A DNA stretch of 64,000 nt from positions 62,001 to 126,000 of the forward strand of contig NZ_LXYO01000034.1 in the NCBI RefSeq assembly GCF_001650915.1, given 5' to 3'. Source of the stretch: Marinobacter sp. EhC06 (GTDB lineage Bacteria > Pseudomonadota > Gammaproteobacteria > Pseudomonadales > Oleiphilaceae). A program made the position numbers and the translations under genes. The notes under the pieces were generated by a model. The model saw only the letters and a list, made by a program, of their open reading frames with translations, did no database searches and had not been told where the DNA came from. Below, one piece after another: positions 1-7,892 of this stretch (within the stretch, counting starts at the first letter, position 1; each line of letters starts with the position of its first letter).

Positions 1-572
<572 letters not shown>

Positions 573-576
<4 letters not shown>

Positions 577-875
577 TGCCCCTCCGGAGTCGCCTCTGAG
601 GCCGTGGGAGTGGAGGGGTAACCAGCGTCGCTCGTGGCCTCGGTGAGCGCCTCTATGGAAGTGAGCGCATCGTTAAAGGTGACGACGGCTTCTCGATCAG
701 GGTAGCTCACGGAAACTTGCGACACCCCTTCCACCTTACTTAAGGCCAACTTGACGGTGATCGGACACGCGGCACAGGTCATGTCAGGCACCGAGAGAGT
801 TACTGTTTGAGACGCAGCCCAGGAGGACATGCTGAGCAAAGTGAGGAACATGGCAAGTACAAACTGTTTACGCAT
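573..875 (-). CDS. merP: Periplasmic mercury-binding protein MerP
   Basis: Periplasmic Hg(II) scavenger that delivers mercury to the membrane transporters. It has 100 residues. A signal peptide covers about residues 1-21 (hydrophobic LAMFLTLLSMSSWAA). A heavy-metal-associated fold follows with the metal motif MTCAACPI (Cys34, Cys37). The C-terminus carries an extra tail rich in Ser, Thr, Ala and Pro (PSTPTASEATPEGQ) beyond the usual end of the family. It lies 15 bases downstream of merT, and its stop overlaps the presumed merF start. Confidence 0.95.
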
Positions 876-890
876 GAGAAAAATCTCCGT

Positions 891-1247
891 TTAGTAGAAT
901 AGAGGCAAAATGTAAGGGAACACTAATGCGACCAGTACCAGAGCCGTAACTACCCAAAAGATCACCTTATAGGTCTTTCGGACTTGAGGGATCGCACACG
1001 TTTCACCGGGTGAGCATTGCTCTACAGGGCGATAGATTCGTCGCCAGGCAAAGAACATGGCGACGGTGGCCGCGCCAATGAACAGCGGTCGATAGGGCTC
1101 CAAAGCTGTCAGGTTGCCGATCCAGGCACCGGAAACGCCCAGAGTGATAAGTACCAATGGCCCGAGACAGCACGCCGAGGCGAGAAGTCCAGCCATGCCC
1201 CCGACAGCGAGAGAAGCACCTCCGGATTTAGATTTGAATTTCGACAT
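891..1247 (-). CDS. merT: Mercuric transport protein MerT
   Basis: Inner-membrane Hg(II) importer of 118 residues with three predicted helices (about 13-35, 50-70 and 94-116). Cys26-Cys27 in SACCLGPL sit in the first helix, and Cys78 and Cys84 lie in the cytoplasmic loop, as in the family. The open frame extends upstream to 1373, but the ATG at 1247 (MSKFKSKSGG) gives the normal MerT length. An upstream start would run through the merR operator and into merR. First gene of the operon, transcribed from the MerR-controlled promoter at 1285-1315. Confidence 0.95.
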   Translation of the reverse strand: MSKFKSKSGGASLAVGGMAGLLASACCLGPLVLITLGVSGAWIGNLTALEPYRPLFIGAATVAMFFAWRRIYRPVEQCSPGETCAIPQVRKTYKVIFWVVTALVLVALVFPYILPLFY

Positions 1248-1284
1248 GACGCTGACACCTGTTGCCCATGGACTCGATGCGATA

Positions 1285-1315
1285 AGGTTACTTCCGTAGT
1301 CAAGTACGGAGTCAA
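1285..1315 (-). promoter_or_regulatory. mer operator/promoter (MerR-regulated PmerT)
   Basis: Read on the minus strand: a -35 box TTGACT (1315-1310), a 19-bp spacer containing the dyad CCGTAC...(G)TACGG, and a -10 box TAACCT (1290-1285). The over-long 19-bp spacer is the hallmark of MerR promoters, where Hg-bound MerR untwists the DNA to align the two boxes. The site lies between merT and the divergent merR start, so it probably also serves merR autoregulation. Confidence 0.92.
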
Positions 1316-1320
1316 GCAGT

Positions 1321-1755
1321 ATGTCGGTTAAAGCCAGTTCACTGACTATTGGCGGCTTGGCCAAGGCGGCCAATGTAAATGTCGAGACGATCCGCTATTA
1401 CCAGCGGCGAGGTCTGTTGTCGGAACCCAAACGACCTCTAGGTGGTATTCGACGCTACGGTTCCGCCGATATTGATCGGCTGACATTTGTTAAAACGGCG
1501 CAGCAGCTGGGTTTCAGTCTCGACGAGGTCGGCGACCTTTTAAGGTTGGAAGATGGCACTCACTGTCAGGAAGCCAGTGCGCTCGCCGAGCACAAGCTGA
1601 AGGATGTGCGTGAAAAGATCGAAAGGCTGGTCAAAATTGAGAAGGCTCTGAGCGACATGGTCAGTCAATGCCACGCACGGCCGGACAGCATCGCGTGCCC
1701 GCTCATTGCATCTCTACATGAGGGAGACATTGGAACAAAAAGCCAAAGGGATTAG
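1321..1755 (+). CDS. merR: Mercury-responsive regulator MerR
   Basis: Dimeric metalloregulator of 144 residues. An N-terminal winged helix-turn-helix (about residues 8-75: [20 protein letters not shown]) is followed by a long dimerisation helix (about 80-118) and a short metal-binding tail. The three mercury ligands are present at Cys82, Cys117 and Cys126, the numbering known for Tn501 MerR. The gene starts at ATG 1321, only five bases beyond the -35 box of the divergent merT promoter. It represses the mer operon without Hg(II), activates it with Hg(II), and should control its own expression. Confidence 0.96.
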   Translation: MSVKASSLTIGGLAKAANVNVETIRYYQRRGLLSEPKRPLGGIRRYGSADIDRLTFVKTAQQLGFSLDEVGDLLRLEDGTHCQEASALAEHKLKDVREKIERLVKIEKALSDMVSQCHARPDSIACPLIASLHEGDIGTKSQRD

Positions 1756-2302
1756 CTTCTGAACCAATCGACCTCTTGAGGCTCTACCCCGTCACTGCGG
1801 ACACTACGAAAAGATAGGCAGATTTATCGAACCGAGGTGCGCGAACGTTCGCTTTTGTTTAGCAGCAACCAAAGCTCCTCTGGCCGAGGAGGTTCATGAG
1901 AAGCACGATTTTCATGCTGTATGAAGTATCTGGTGAACCAGGCCAAGCCGCTGGCCAATAAGGCCATTGTTTCAGAAAGAGTTATTGAGGCTGGCTAGTT
2001 CGATGAACAACAACACTGCGCATAAGTTAAAGCATGGGCGTGAAGCTGCATCCGATGCACCGTATCCACATCGATTACCCTTCGCGCAAGCCAAGTCCCG
2101 CCCTTAACAAACCCTGTACCATACCCCGATAAAGACTTGCTTATACAGCCAATGAAGCTAAACTCCTATTCGGCTTGCTTTTTTACCACCGATTAATGGG
2201 TTAGCCGTATAGCGTCGGCATGCCTACAGGACCAGTTAAGGCTGAAGCACATCCAGGAATGCAGCCCTTGATTGAATCGTTTCATCCATTAACAAGGTCA
2301 AA
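1756..2302. other. 547-bp intergenic gap without a recognisable gene
   Basis: No open frame here resembles a known protein; the longest ATG frame noticed is 25 codons (1921-1998). A perfect 12-bp palindrome GCGAACGTTCGC lies at 1841-1852, followed by TTTTGTTT. A 6-bp stem hairpin CTCCTC/GAGGAG lies at 1875-1891. No transposon end, integrase fragment or cobalamin riboswitch box was recognised. The gap separates the mer operon, a typical accessory module, from the TonB receptor, so it may hold the edge of the acquired segment. Confidence 0.5.
1841..1852. repeat. Perfect 12-bp palindrome
   Basis: GCGAACGTTCGC is perfectly self-complementary and is followed on the plus strand by TTTTGTTT. It has no loop, so it is a poor terminator. 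It could be an operator half-site pair or chance. Confidence 0.4.
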
Positions 2303-4450
2303 GTGCTGAGATTTTTTATGCAGCAATCCTTATTGGCCCTGGGCCGCACTGCACTTCTACTTCTTCCCACTCCGCTGCGAGTGAGTGTGGTTTGTCTTGC
2401 GATATCCAATGGTGTTGCTGCTGCTGATCAATCCCTCTGGGACATCCCCCTGGAAGAGCTTGGGCGGATCCGCGTCGTATCGATTGCATCTGGCACTGAG
2501 ACCCCTCTGGATAAGGCGGCTGCTGTTACCTCAGTTATTAATGCTGATGACATTGCGGCCATAGGTGCGACGGACCTCGACGAAGTGCTTGAGACTGTGC
2601 CCGGCCTTCACGTGAATCATTCCGATCAGGGATTTTCTCCCAAATATGTCTTCCGAGGCATAACGTCGAGTAATAACGCTCAGGCACTCGTTCTTATTAA
2701 TGGAATTCCAGCCACCACAATGGTTTACGGCAACCGCGGGAATGCCTGGGGAGGGATGCCGGTAAAGGGAATCGAACGGATCGAAGTAATTAGGGGGCCT
2801 GGATCTGCACTGTACGGTGCAGACGCCTACTCTGGCGTTATCAACATTATTACAAAGGGCCCGGACTCGATTGAAGGTCAGACTGTCGGTGGGCGCCTCG
2901 GCAGCTTTGATACTCAGGGTGGTTGGCTGGAGTCAGTGCACCATATTGGTGGTGGACTGGCGATGAGCCTTGTTCTGGAATACCAGACGACAGAAGGCTG
3001 GGACGACGTTATTGATCAGGACGCACAGACGAGCTTCGATGAGCTGTTCGGGACTTCAGCGTCTCTTGCCCCAGGTCCGGTCAATACGGGGGCGGACCAG
3101 TTGGATGCCCGCTTTGAAATGGGTGACGACCGGTGGACCCTGCGCGCAGGGCTTCAGGATCGCAGCAATCTCGGTACCGGCCCTGGCCTGGCTCAGGCGC
3201 TGGATGCGAAGGGACAATATTCGTCTCGCCGGGCAAACCTGGATTACAGTTATCGTTGGTCACACCTCGCTCCTGGCCTGGATGTTGAGGCTCGGGTGTT
3301 CTATTTCAATATTACCCAAGAACCGGAGAACGACATTCTTCTTTATCCACCAGGTGCTTTTGATGGTGATTTTCGCGATGGTTTGATTGGTAGCCCGGGC
3401 TACAAGGAAAATCAGGTTCGCCTCGATTTAAGTGCGGTTTACCGTGGTTTCAAGGACCATCGGATCCATCTGGGTGGCGGTGCGTTCTGGGCCGATCTGT
3501 ATGAAGTTACAGAAAGTAAGAATTTCAATCCCGACTTCAGTCCCAAGGGTGGCGTGGTCGACGTGTCTGACGATCCGAATGAAGTCTGGATGCCTGAGGA
3601 GGACCGTACCAACTATTACCTGTTCGTTCAGGATGAGTGGAAGTTTGCTCAGAACTGGCAGCTGGTTAGCGGCATTCGTTTTGATGAGTCCTCCGATTTC
3701 GGGAATACGGTCAATCCTCGGGCCGCCTTGATATGGGCGACAACAGACAGTGTTACGACGAAATTGCTCTACGGACGAGCCTTTCGCGCTCCGTCCTTGA
3801 ATGAACTGCATGCATCCAATAATCCGGTGGTTATCGGTAACGAAGAACTTGATGCCGAGACTATAGACACCTATGAAATTGGTGTATCCCATCAGGCAAC
3901 CGCCCGCATTCTATACTCCTTAAACCTGTTCTATTACGAGATTGACGATCTCATAACTGCTGAGCCGGTTGCAGGCCTTATCGCTAATCAATATCAGAAC
4001 GTAGGTCAGCGAACCGGACACGGGGGTGAGTTTGAGCTCACCTACCAGGCCTCAGATGAACTTTCGGTGACGGCAAATTATGCGTACCAGACCGCCAAGG
4101 ATGAACTGACCAGCGAGTCTGTGGGCGATGCGCCCAACCACCAGGTTTATGCCCGCGCCGATTGGTCTTTGTGGTCTAGTTGGTTCCTGAGCTCTCAGGT
4201 CAATTGGGTAGGCGAGCAGAAAAGGACTGCGGCGGATCAGAGAGAACCTGTGCCGGATTCAACGACTGTGGACATGACGCTTCGAACAAAGGGCTTATGG
4301 CGTGGGCTGGATCTTTCGGTGTCTTTGAAGAACATCTTCAATGACGATGTGAGAGACCCAAGCCCCTTTACCCAGCCCAGTGCTTCCATACCAAACGACT
4401 TTCCGATGCCGGGCCGCCGTCTGGTCGGAGAACTATCCTACAGGTTCTGA
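2303..4450 (+). CDS. TonB-dependent outer-membrane receptor
   Basis: Outer-membrane, TonB-powered importer of 715 residues. A signal peptide covers about residues 1-40 (cleavage near VAAADQ). Then come LEELGRIRVVSIASGTETP, which resembles the N-terminus of receptors found beside YfiR-type signalling genes, a plug domain (about 55-175; IERIEVIRGPGSALYGADAYSGVINI) and a 22-strand barrel ending in the aromatic ELSYRF. The GTG at 2303 is preferred because AAGG lies five bases upstream; ATG 2318 is possible. The substrate is unknown: no STN domain or riboswitch was seen. It converges on the citrate-synthase-like gene, with 14 bp between the stops. Confidence 0.9.
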   Translation: MLRFFMQQSLLALGRTALLLLPTPLRVSVVCLAISNGVAAADQSLWDIPLEELGRIRVVSIASGTETPLDKAAAVTSVINADDIAAIGATDLDEVLETVPGLHVNHSDQGFSPKYVFRGITSSNNAQALVLINGIPATTMVYGNRGNAWGGMPVKGIERIEVIRGPGSALYGADAYSGVINIITKGPDSIEGQTVGGRLGSFDTQGGWLESVHHIGGGLAMSLVLEYQTTEGWDDVIDQDAQTSFDELFGTSASLAPGPVNTGADQLDARFEMGDDRWTLRAGLQDRSNLGTGPGLAQALDAKGQYSSRRANLDYSYRWSHLAPGLDVEARVFYFNITQEPENDILLYPPGAFDGDFRDGLIGSPGYKENQVRLDLSAVYRGFKDHRIHLGGGAFWADLYEVTESKNFNPDFSPKGGVVDVSDDPNEVWMPEEDRTNYYLFVQDEWKFAQNWQLVSGIRFDESSDFGNTVNPRAALIWATTDSVTTKLLYGRAFRAPSLNELHASNNPVVIGNEELDAETIDTYEIGVSHQATARILYSLNLFYYEIDDLITAEPVAGLIANQYQNVGQRTGHGGEFELTYQASDELSVTANYAYQTAKDELTSESVGDAPNHQVYARADWSLWSSWFLSSQVNWVGEQKRTAADQREPVPDSTTVDMTLRTKGLWRGLDLSVSLKNIFNDDVRDPSPFTQPSASIPNDFPMPGRRLVGELSYRF

Positions 4451-4464
4451 TCAGAACCTTAGCG

Positions 4465-5262
4465 TCAATCTTCCCAATTTCGCTTGTCCACACCGTGATA
4501 AACAATACTCGCACAGCGAATCGGGAAAAAACTGCCTTCTGGTCGTGCTTTCGCGTCTTTGAAGCATGGGGCCATACCAGTCACGAAACCGGGTGACAGC
4601 AGCAGTTGATACTCTTCGCAACTGAAGCCCATGTCTGCCGCAAGAGCGGCATGTACGGCAGCAACATTCATTGAATATCCGTACACACTGTTCACATGCT
4701 CAAAGACCTCAAACGCTATTTTTAAATGGCGCCCATCTGAAAAGCCGTACTCTTTTGCCTTCTCCAGAGTAAAAGCAATACGCTCGTCCGTTTTGGCGAG
4801 AGGGCGTCCGTAGCCGGAAAGAATACGTCCGAGGGCCTTTTCATTATCGACAAATTCCTCGACCTTACCGCCCTCCTCGCACCATTTTCCTACCCTGTAA
4901 AAGAAATCGAGTGCTCGAACTTCCGGACGGCGACCATAAATCGATGCCTCGGAAATACTCAAACCGGCCATCATGCCGAGCGAAGGGGTGGTGCGGACGG
5001 AACCCGCCAGCGCCGCCACGTGATTTGGCCAAATAGACGGATCAGGGTAGCTGCTGCCCACCCAGTAACAGTTCAGCATGTTGGCAACATCCTTGCCAGG
5101 ATCCCTTCCAAGAATGGCAAACAGGTAAAGGTGCAGCCATTCCAGGTGGTCCAGCTCATGGTGAAGATCTTTACCATGCATAACCACACGCTCGGTAAGA
5201 AAAGCCTTCCCTATGCGGGTTACCAGGTGGCTTTCAGTCTCGCACAACCGCTCATGATTCAT
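4465..5262 (-). CDS. Citrate-synthase-like protein B (citryl-CoA lyase-type fold)
   Basis: A 265-residue protein of the small citrate synthase/citryl-CoA lyase type, judged from VTRIGKAFLTERVVMHGKDL at the N-terminus, the IWPNHVAALAGS region, SEASIYG (about 104-110) and MNVAAVHAALAADMGFS (198-214). By hand alignment the three catalytic positions of the family look replaced: Tyr109 where G-x-H-G-G has His, Arg153 in GYGRPLAKTD where His is normal, and Ala201 where the NVD-type Asp should be. The start at ATG 5262 is preferred: it has a GAGGGGG site and overlaps gene A by 11 bp. The longer frame to 5373 would overlap A heavily. Third gene of an operon with the thiamine enzyme; function unknown. 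Confidence 0.72.
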   Translation of the reverse strand: MNHERLCETESHLVTRIGKAFLTERVVMHGKDLHHELDHLEWLHLYLFAILGRDPGKDVANMLNCYWVGSSYPDPSIWPNHVAALAGSVRTTPSLGMMAGLSISEASIYGRRPEVRALDFFYRVGKWCEEGGKVEEFVDNEKALGRILSGYGRPLAKTDERIAFTLEKAKEYGFSDGRHLKIAFEVFEHVNSVYGYSMNVAAVHAALAADMGFSCEEYQLLLSPGFVTGMAPCFKDAKARPEGSFFPIRCASIVYHGVDKRNWED

Positions 5263-6088
5263 CGGTTTCCCCCTCGCCAGCTTTTTTGTATGGGCCAGGA
5301 TCGTCTTCCAGTTCAATGGCAGGACTGTAGAAAGGAAACTTTTTCCAGCCCATCTTGCGTTGTTCCACGGCATGAACGGCCGCGCCCGGGAGCCTGAGCA
5401 TCAGGTAAAGCATACTGCCCTGGTCCTGATCCAGGCCAAGATCCACGAAGGTTGCTGCCGCGACCGCACTGATAGATAAGGGGCAGCCAAAGAACTCTTC
5501 CAGATGACTGCGATTATTCGCCAGCCAGGCTAGAGCACCGCTCTCTGGAGCGAACTGGATCAATAACTCCAGGGATTGAAGAAGCGTCGTCGGTATCTGG
5601 TCCCCATTGGGATCAAAGCCAGGTGGATGCTCCATAGCCGGCCATATATCTGCCCTTTCGTCTTCCTCGGGAGATTGCAGACGGGTTTTCCATTTTTCAA
5701 CATCCTGCTGGCACTCACGCCATAGGCGCATACAGATCTCGAGCTCCTGGGAACCACCATAGAGTCCGGAACCGACAGCGAGCGCTGCCATAAGGGCGGA
5801 ACTATGGTTGGTTCCGGCGACCCCACCATTCATGGCAGCACGAATACTGGCCTCTTTGGGGCCAGCATTGGCAAGAACCAGCGCAAGCTTTTCAAGCAGC
5901 ACCACATTTGCCGGCTCGGGTCGATCTCCCTTGAACATTAAAAGCAGATACTCGAACCAGCTTGCCCGGGCGATGATCTGCCCATATACGTCATAGCCGT
6001 GGCAGTAACAAGCCTTGGCTGCAAAAGGATTGGTCTCTTCCGGCTCTTCAAGCCAGAAATTGGAGTGATAAACATAGTCTGATGGCAC
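5252..6088 (-). CDS. Citrate-synthase-like protein A (citryl-CoA lyase-type fold)
   Basis: A 278-residue homologue of the same fold as its downstream neighbour. It shows AKACYCHGYDVYGQIIARAS near the N-terminus, GPKEASIRAAMNGG (77-89), GSGLYGGSQELE (107-117) and ISAVAAATFVDLGLDQDQ (206-223). Compared with citryl-CoA lyases, Tyr110 sits where the first catalytic His is expected, the PGF-GHP loop reads PGFDPNGD (156-163), and the usual Asp of the N-[VI]-D motif is absent. Start is GTG 6088 with AGGGG six bases upstream. It follows the thiamine enzyme by 14 bp and overlaps gene B. The two may form a heteromer; this is inference from pairing, not seen directly. Confidence 0.7.
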   Translation of the reverse strand: MPSDYVYHSNFWLEEPEETNPFAAKACYCHGYDVYGQIIARASWFEYLLLMFKGDRPEPANVVLLEKLALVLANAGPKEASIRAAMNGGVAGTNHSSALMAALAVGSGLYGGSQELEICMRLWRECQQDVEKWKTRLQSPEEDERADIWPAMEHPPGFDPNGDQIPTTLLQSLELLIQFAPESGALAWLANNRSHLEEFFGCPLSISAVAAATFVDLGLDQDQGSMLYLMLRLPGAAVHAVEQRKMGWKKFPFYSPAIELEDDPGPYKKAGEGETDES

Positions 6089-6102
6089 GCGGGTCCCCTA
6101 CT

Positions 6103-7839
6103 CTATTCGTGAGTTTGTATTGAGCTGGTTAATACTTTTATCCGGGAGCCCAATGGTGGTACCTGATCGCCGTCAACGATAACGTCTAACAAGCACGGGC
6201 CAGGTCGGGACAGAATCCCCTTTATATCAAGGTTTGCAAATTGTTCCATAGTCTCAACGCGGTATGACTCGACACCCAATGCCCGGGCTATCATTGAGAA
6301 ATCGACCCTTGGCAGACCGGTGGCTAACTGTTCTCCGCCACTGAGTTTTTGTCCGTGGCTGACCATGCCCAGTGAAGAATCGTTGAGCACCACCATGAGA
6401 ATGTTCAGGTTTTCCTGGAGCGCCGTGGTTAACTCCTGCCCGGCCATTAGGTAGCTTCCGTCACCGGTGAAACAGACCACAGGATGGTTTGGATGGGCAC
6501 TGGCCATGCCAACAGAGGTGCCAATAGCCCAGCCCATAGAGGCGAACCCAAGACCTATATGAAAGTGGTTCGTTCCGGGGTGCATATTCATGGAGCGGCG
6601 TATATTCCAATAATGAATGCCCCAGAGAAAGCTATTCCCGGCGTCCATCAAAACCCGCGTATTCTGGGGGCAAATCCGGCTCATGTAGGTCATCAGGGCT
6701 TGGGCCTTTATGGGCCCGGATTTATCGAAGCATTTTTCAGGGTCATCAAATCTGGTGTTGGCTGGTAAACGGTCGTTGTAGCAAACAGATCGGTGTGCCT
6801 GAGACGCTGAATCGATACCGAAGGCTCTGGCTATCGATTCGAACAGGAGCTTTGGCGAGCCAAGTACCACCAATCGCGCCATAGTAGAACGGCTCAGGTG
6901 TACCGGGTTGTTGGAGACATGAATAAGCCGGTCGGAGAGTATTGTAGCGGGGTCCCAGCCACAGGTAGAAACTTCGTCCAGTGCGGTACCAATAGCGACC
7001 ACAAGATCGGCGCTGTCTTCTTTCAGAGCATCAGACGCGCTGTCGTGACCGGCAAAGCCGAATACTCCCCGGTAAAGCGGGTGAAAGCTGTCGATCAGCC
7101 CTTTTCCTCTTGGTGTTGTCACCATCGGCCAGTCCCGTGACTCGGCTAATCGCACCAACAGTTCGCTGGCTTCAGATGCGCCCTCACCCAGAACGAGCGT
7201 AACTTTTCTGGCAGACTCCAGTTCATGTAATGCGGACTTGGTAGACTGTTCGCTCGGTGCAACTTCATGATTAGTGAAGGCGTTGAGCGTCGCGTCAATC
7301 TCATTGTCTGGGATGCTGTGGCGCATGACGTCCAGGGGTATTCCCAGATGAGCGGGGCCCGGCTGGTTGCCCATCGCGTGGCTCACCGCTTGAAGCAATT
7401 TGGTTTCAAGCTGCGCGGGATGGGAGACCAAGGTGTTATATCGTGTGCACTTGGCAAACATCTCAGTGGTATGGATACCGGTGCAGGAGGTGTCCTGGAA
7501 TGAACCCTGACCAAATCGGTCAAGTGCGGTTTGCGCTGTGATAACGAGCATTGGGATACCATCGGCGTAGGCCGAGGCCACACCCGTAAGCAGATTCGTG
7601 GCCCCGGGGCCTGCCGTTGAGCAACACACTCCTATCTTTCCAGTCTCCCTTGCGTATCCCTCCGCCATAAATGCCGCGCCGGTTTCGTGCCGCGCCGTGA
7701 TGGCCCGGATTCCGCCACGGCGCTCGCTCCTGGCCAAAGCGTCATAGAAGGGTTCGATACTGCCCCCCGGAACACCAAAAACATATTCAACACCAAGGTG
7801 CTCCAGATAACGAAGTATCAGGTCGCCGTTTCCGAGCAT
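6103..7839 (-). CDS. Thiamine-diphosphate-dependent enzyme, acetolactate synthase-like
   Basis: A 578-residue ThDP enzyme of the acetolactate synthase/benzoylformate decarboxylase superfamily. The N-terminal pyrimidine-binding domain carries the cofactor-activating Glu52 in ARHETGAAFMAEGYAR. A central domain follows, then a C-terminal pyrophosphate-binding domain with GDGS (459-462) and the downstream N486-D487 of the metal motif. It should make or break a C-C bond next to a carbonyl, usually starting from a 2-oxo acid. No small regulatory IlvH-like subunit is nearby. Instead it heads an operon with two citrate-synthase-like genes, so a role in branched-chain amino acid synthesis is unlikely. 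Start ATG 7839 has AAGGA six bases upstream. Confidence 0.85.
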   Translation of the reverse strand: MLGNGDLILRYLEHLGVEYVFGVPGGSIEPFYDALARSERRGGIRAITARHETGAAFMAEGYARETGKIGVCCSTAGPGATNLLTGVASAYADGIPMLVITAQTALDRFGQGSFQDTSCTGIHTTEMFAKCTRYNTLVSHPAQLETKLLQAVSHAMGNQPGPAHLGIPLDVMRHSIPDNEIDATLNAFTNHEVAPSEQSTKSALHELESARKVTLVLGEGASEASELLVRLAESRDWPMVTTPRGKGLIDSFHPLYRGVFGFAGHDSASDALKEDSADLVVAIGTALDEVSTCGWDPATILSDRLIHVSNNPVHLSRSTMARLVVLGSPKLLFESIARAFGIDSASQAHRSVCYNDRLPANTRFDDPEKCFDKSGPIKAQALMTYMSRICPQNTRVLMDAGNSFLWGIHYWNIRRSMNMHPGTNHFHIGLGFASMGWAIGTSVGMASAHPNHPVVCFTGDGSYLMAGQELTTALQENLNILMVVLNDSSLGMVSHGQKLSGGEQLATGLPRVDFSMIARALGVESYRVETMEQFANLDIKGILSRPGPCLLDVIVDGDQVPPLGSRIKVLTSSIQTHE

Positions 7840-7892
7840 GAAAAATCCTTAGAAGATATGACCAACGAATGGCAGGCAGCCCGACAGCTTCA

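Noticed and set aside
1248-1373. Extended N-terminus of merT (160-residue frame)
   Set aside because: It would cross the mer operator and overlap the start of merR. The internal ATG gives the normal MerT length and start.
1921-1998. 25-codon ATG frame in the gap after merR
   Set aside because: Short, without ribosome site or recognisable sequence; no support for a gene.
2100-2302. Cobalamin riboswitch upstream of the TonB receptor
   Set aside because: No B12-box-like consensus was found, so no riboswitch is called and the substrate is left open.
4465-6088. One citrate synthase gene split by a frameshift
   Set aside because: Each of the two frames carries its own complete small citrate-synthase-like pattern and its own ribosome site, so they are paralogues, not halves.
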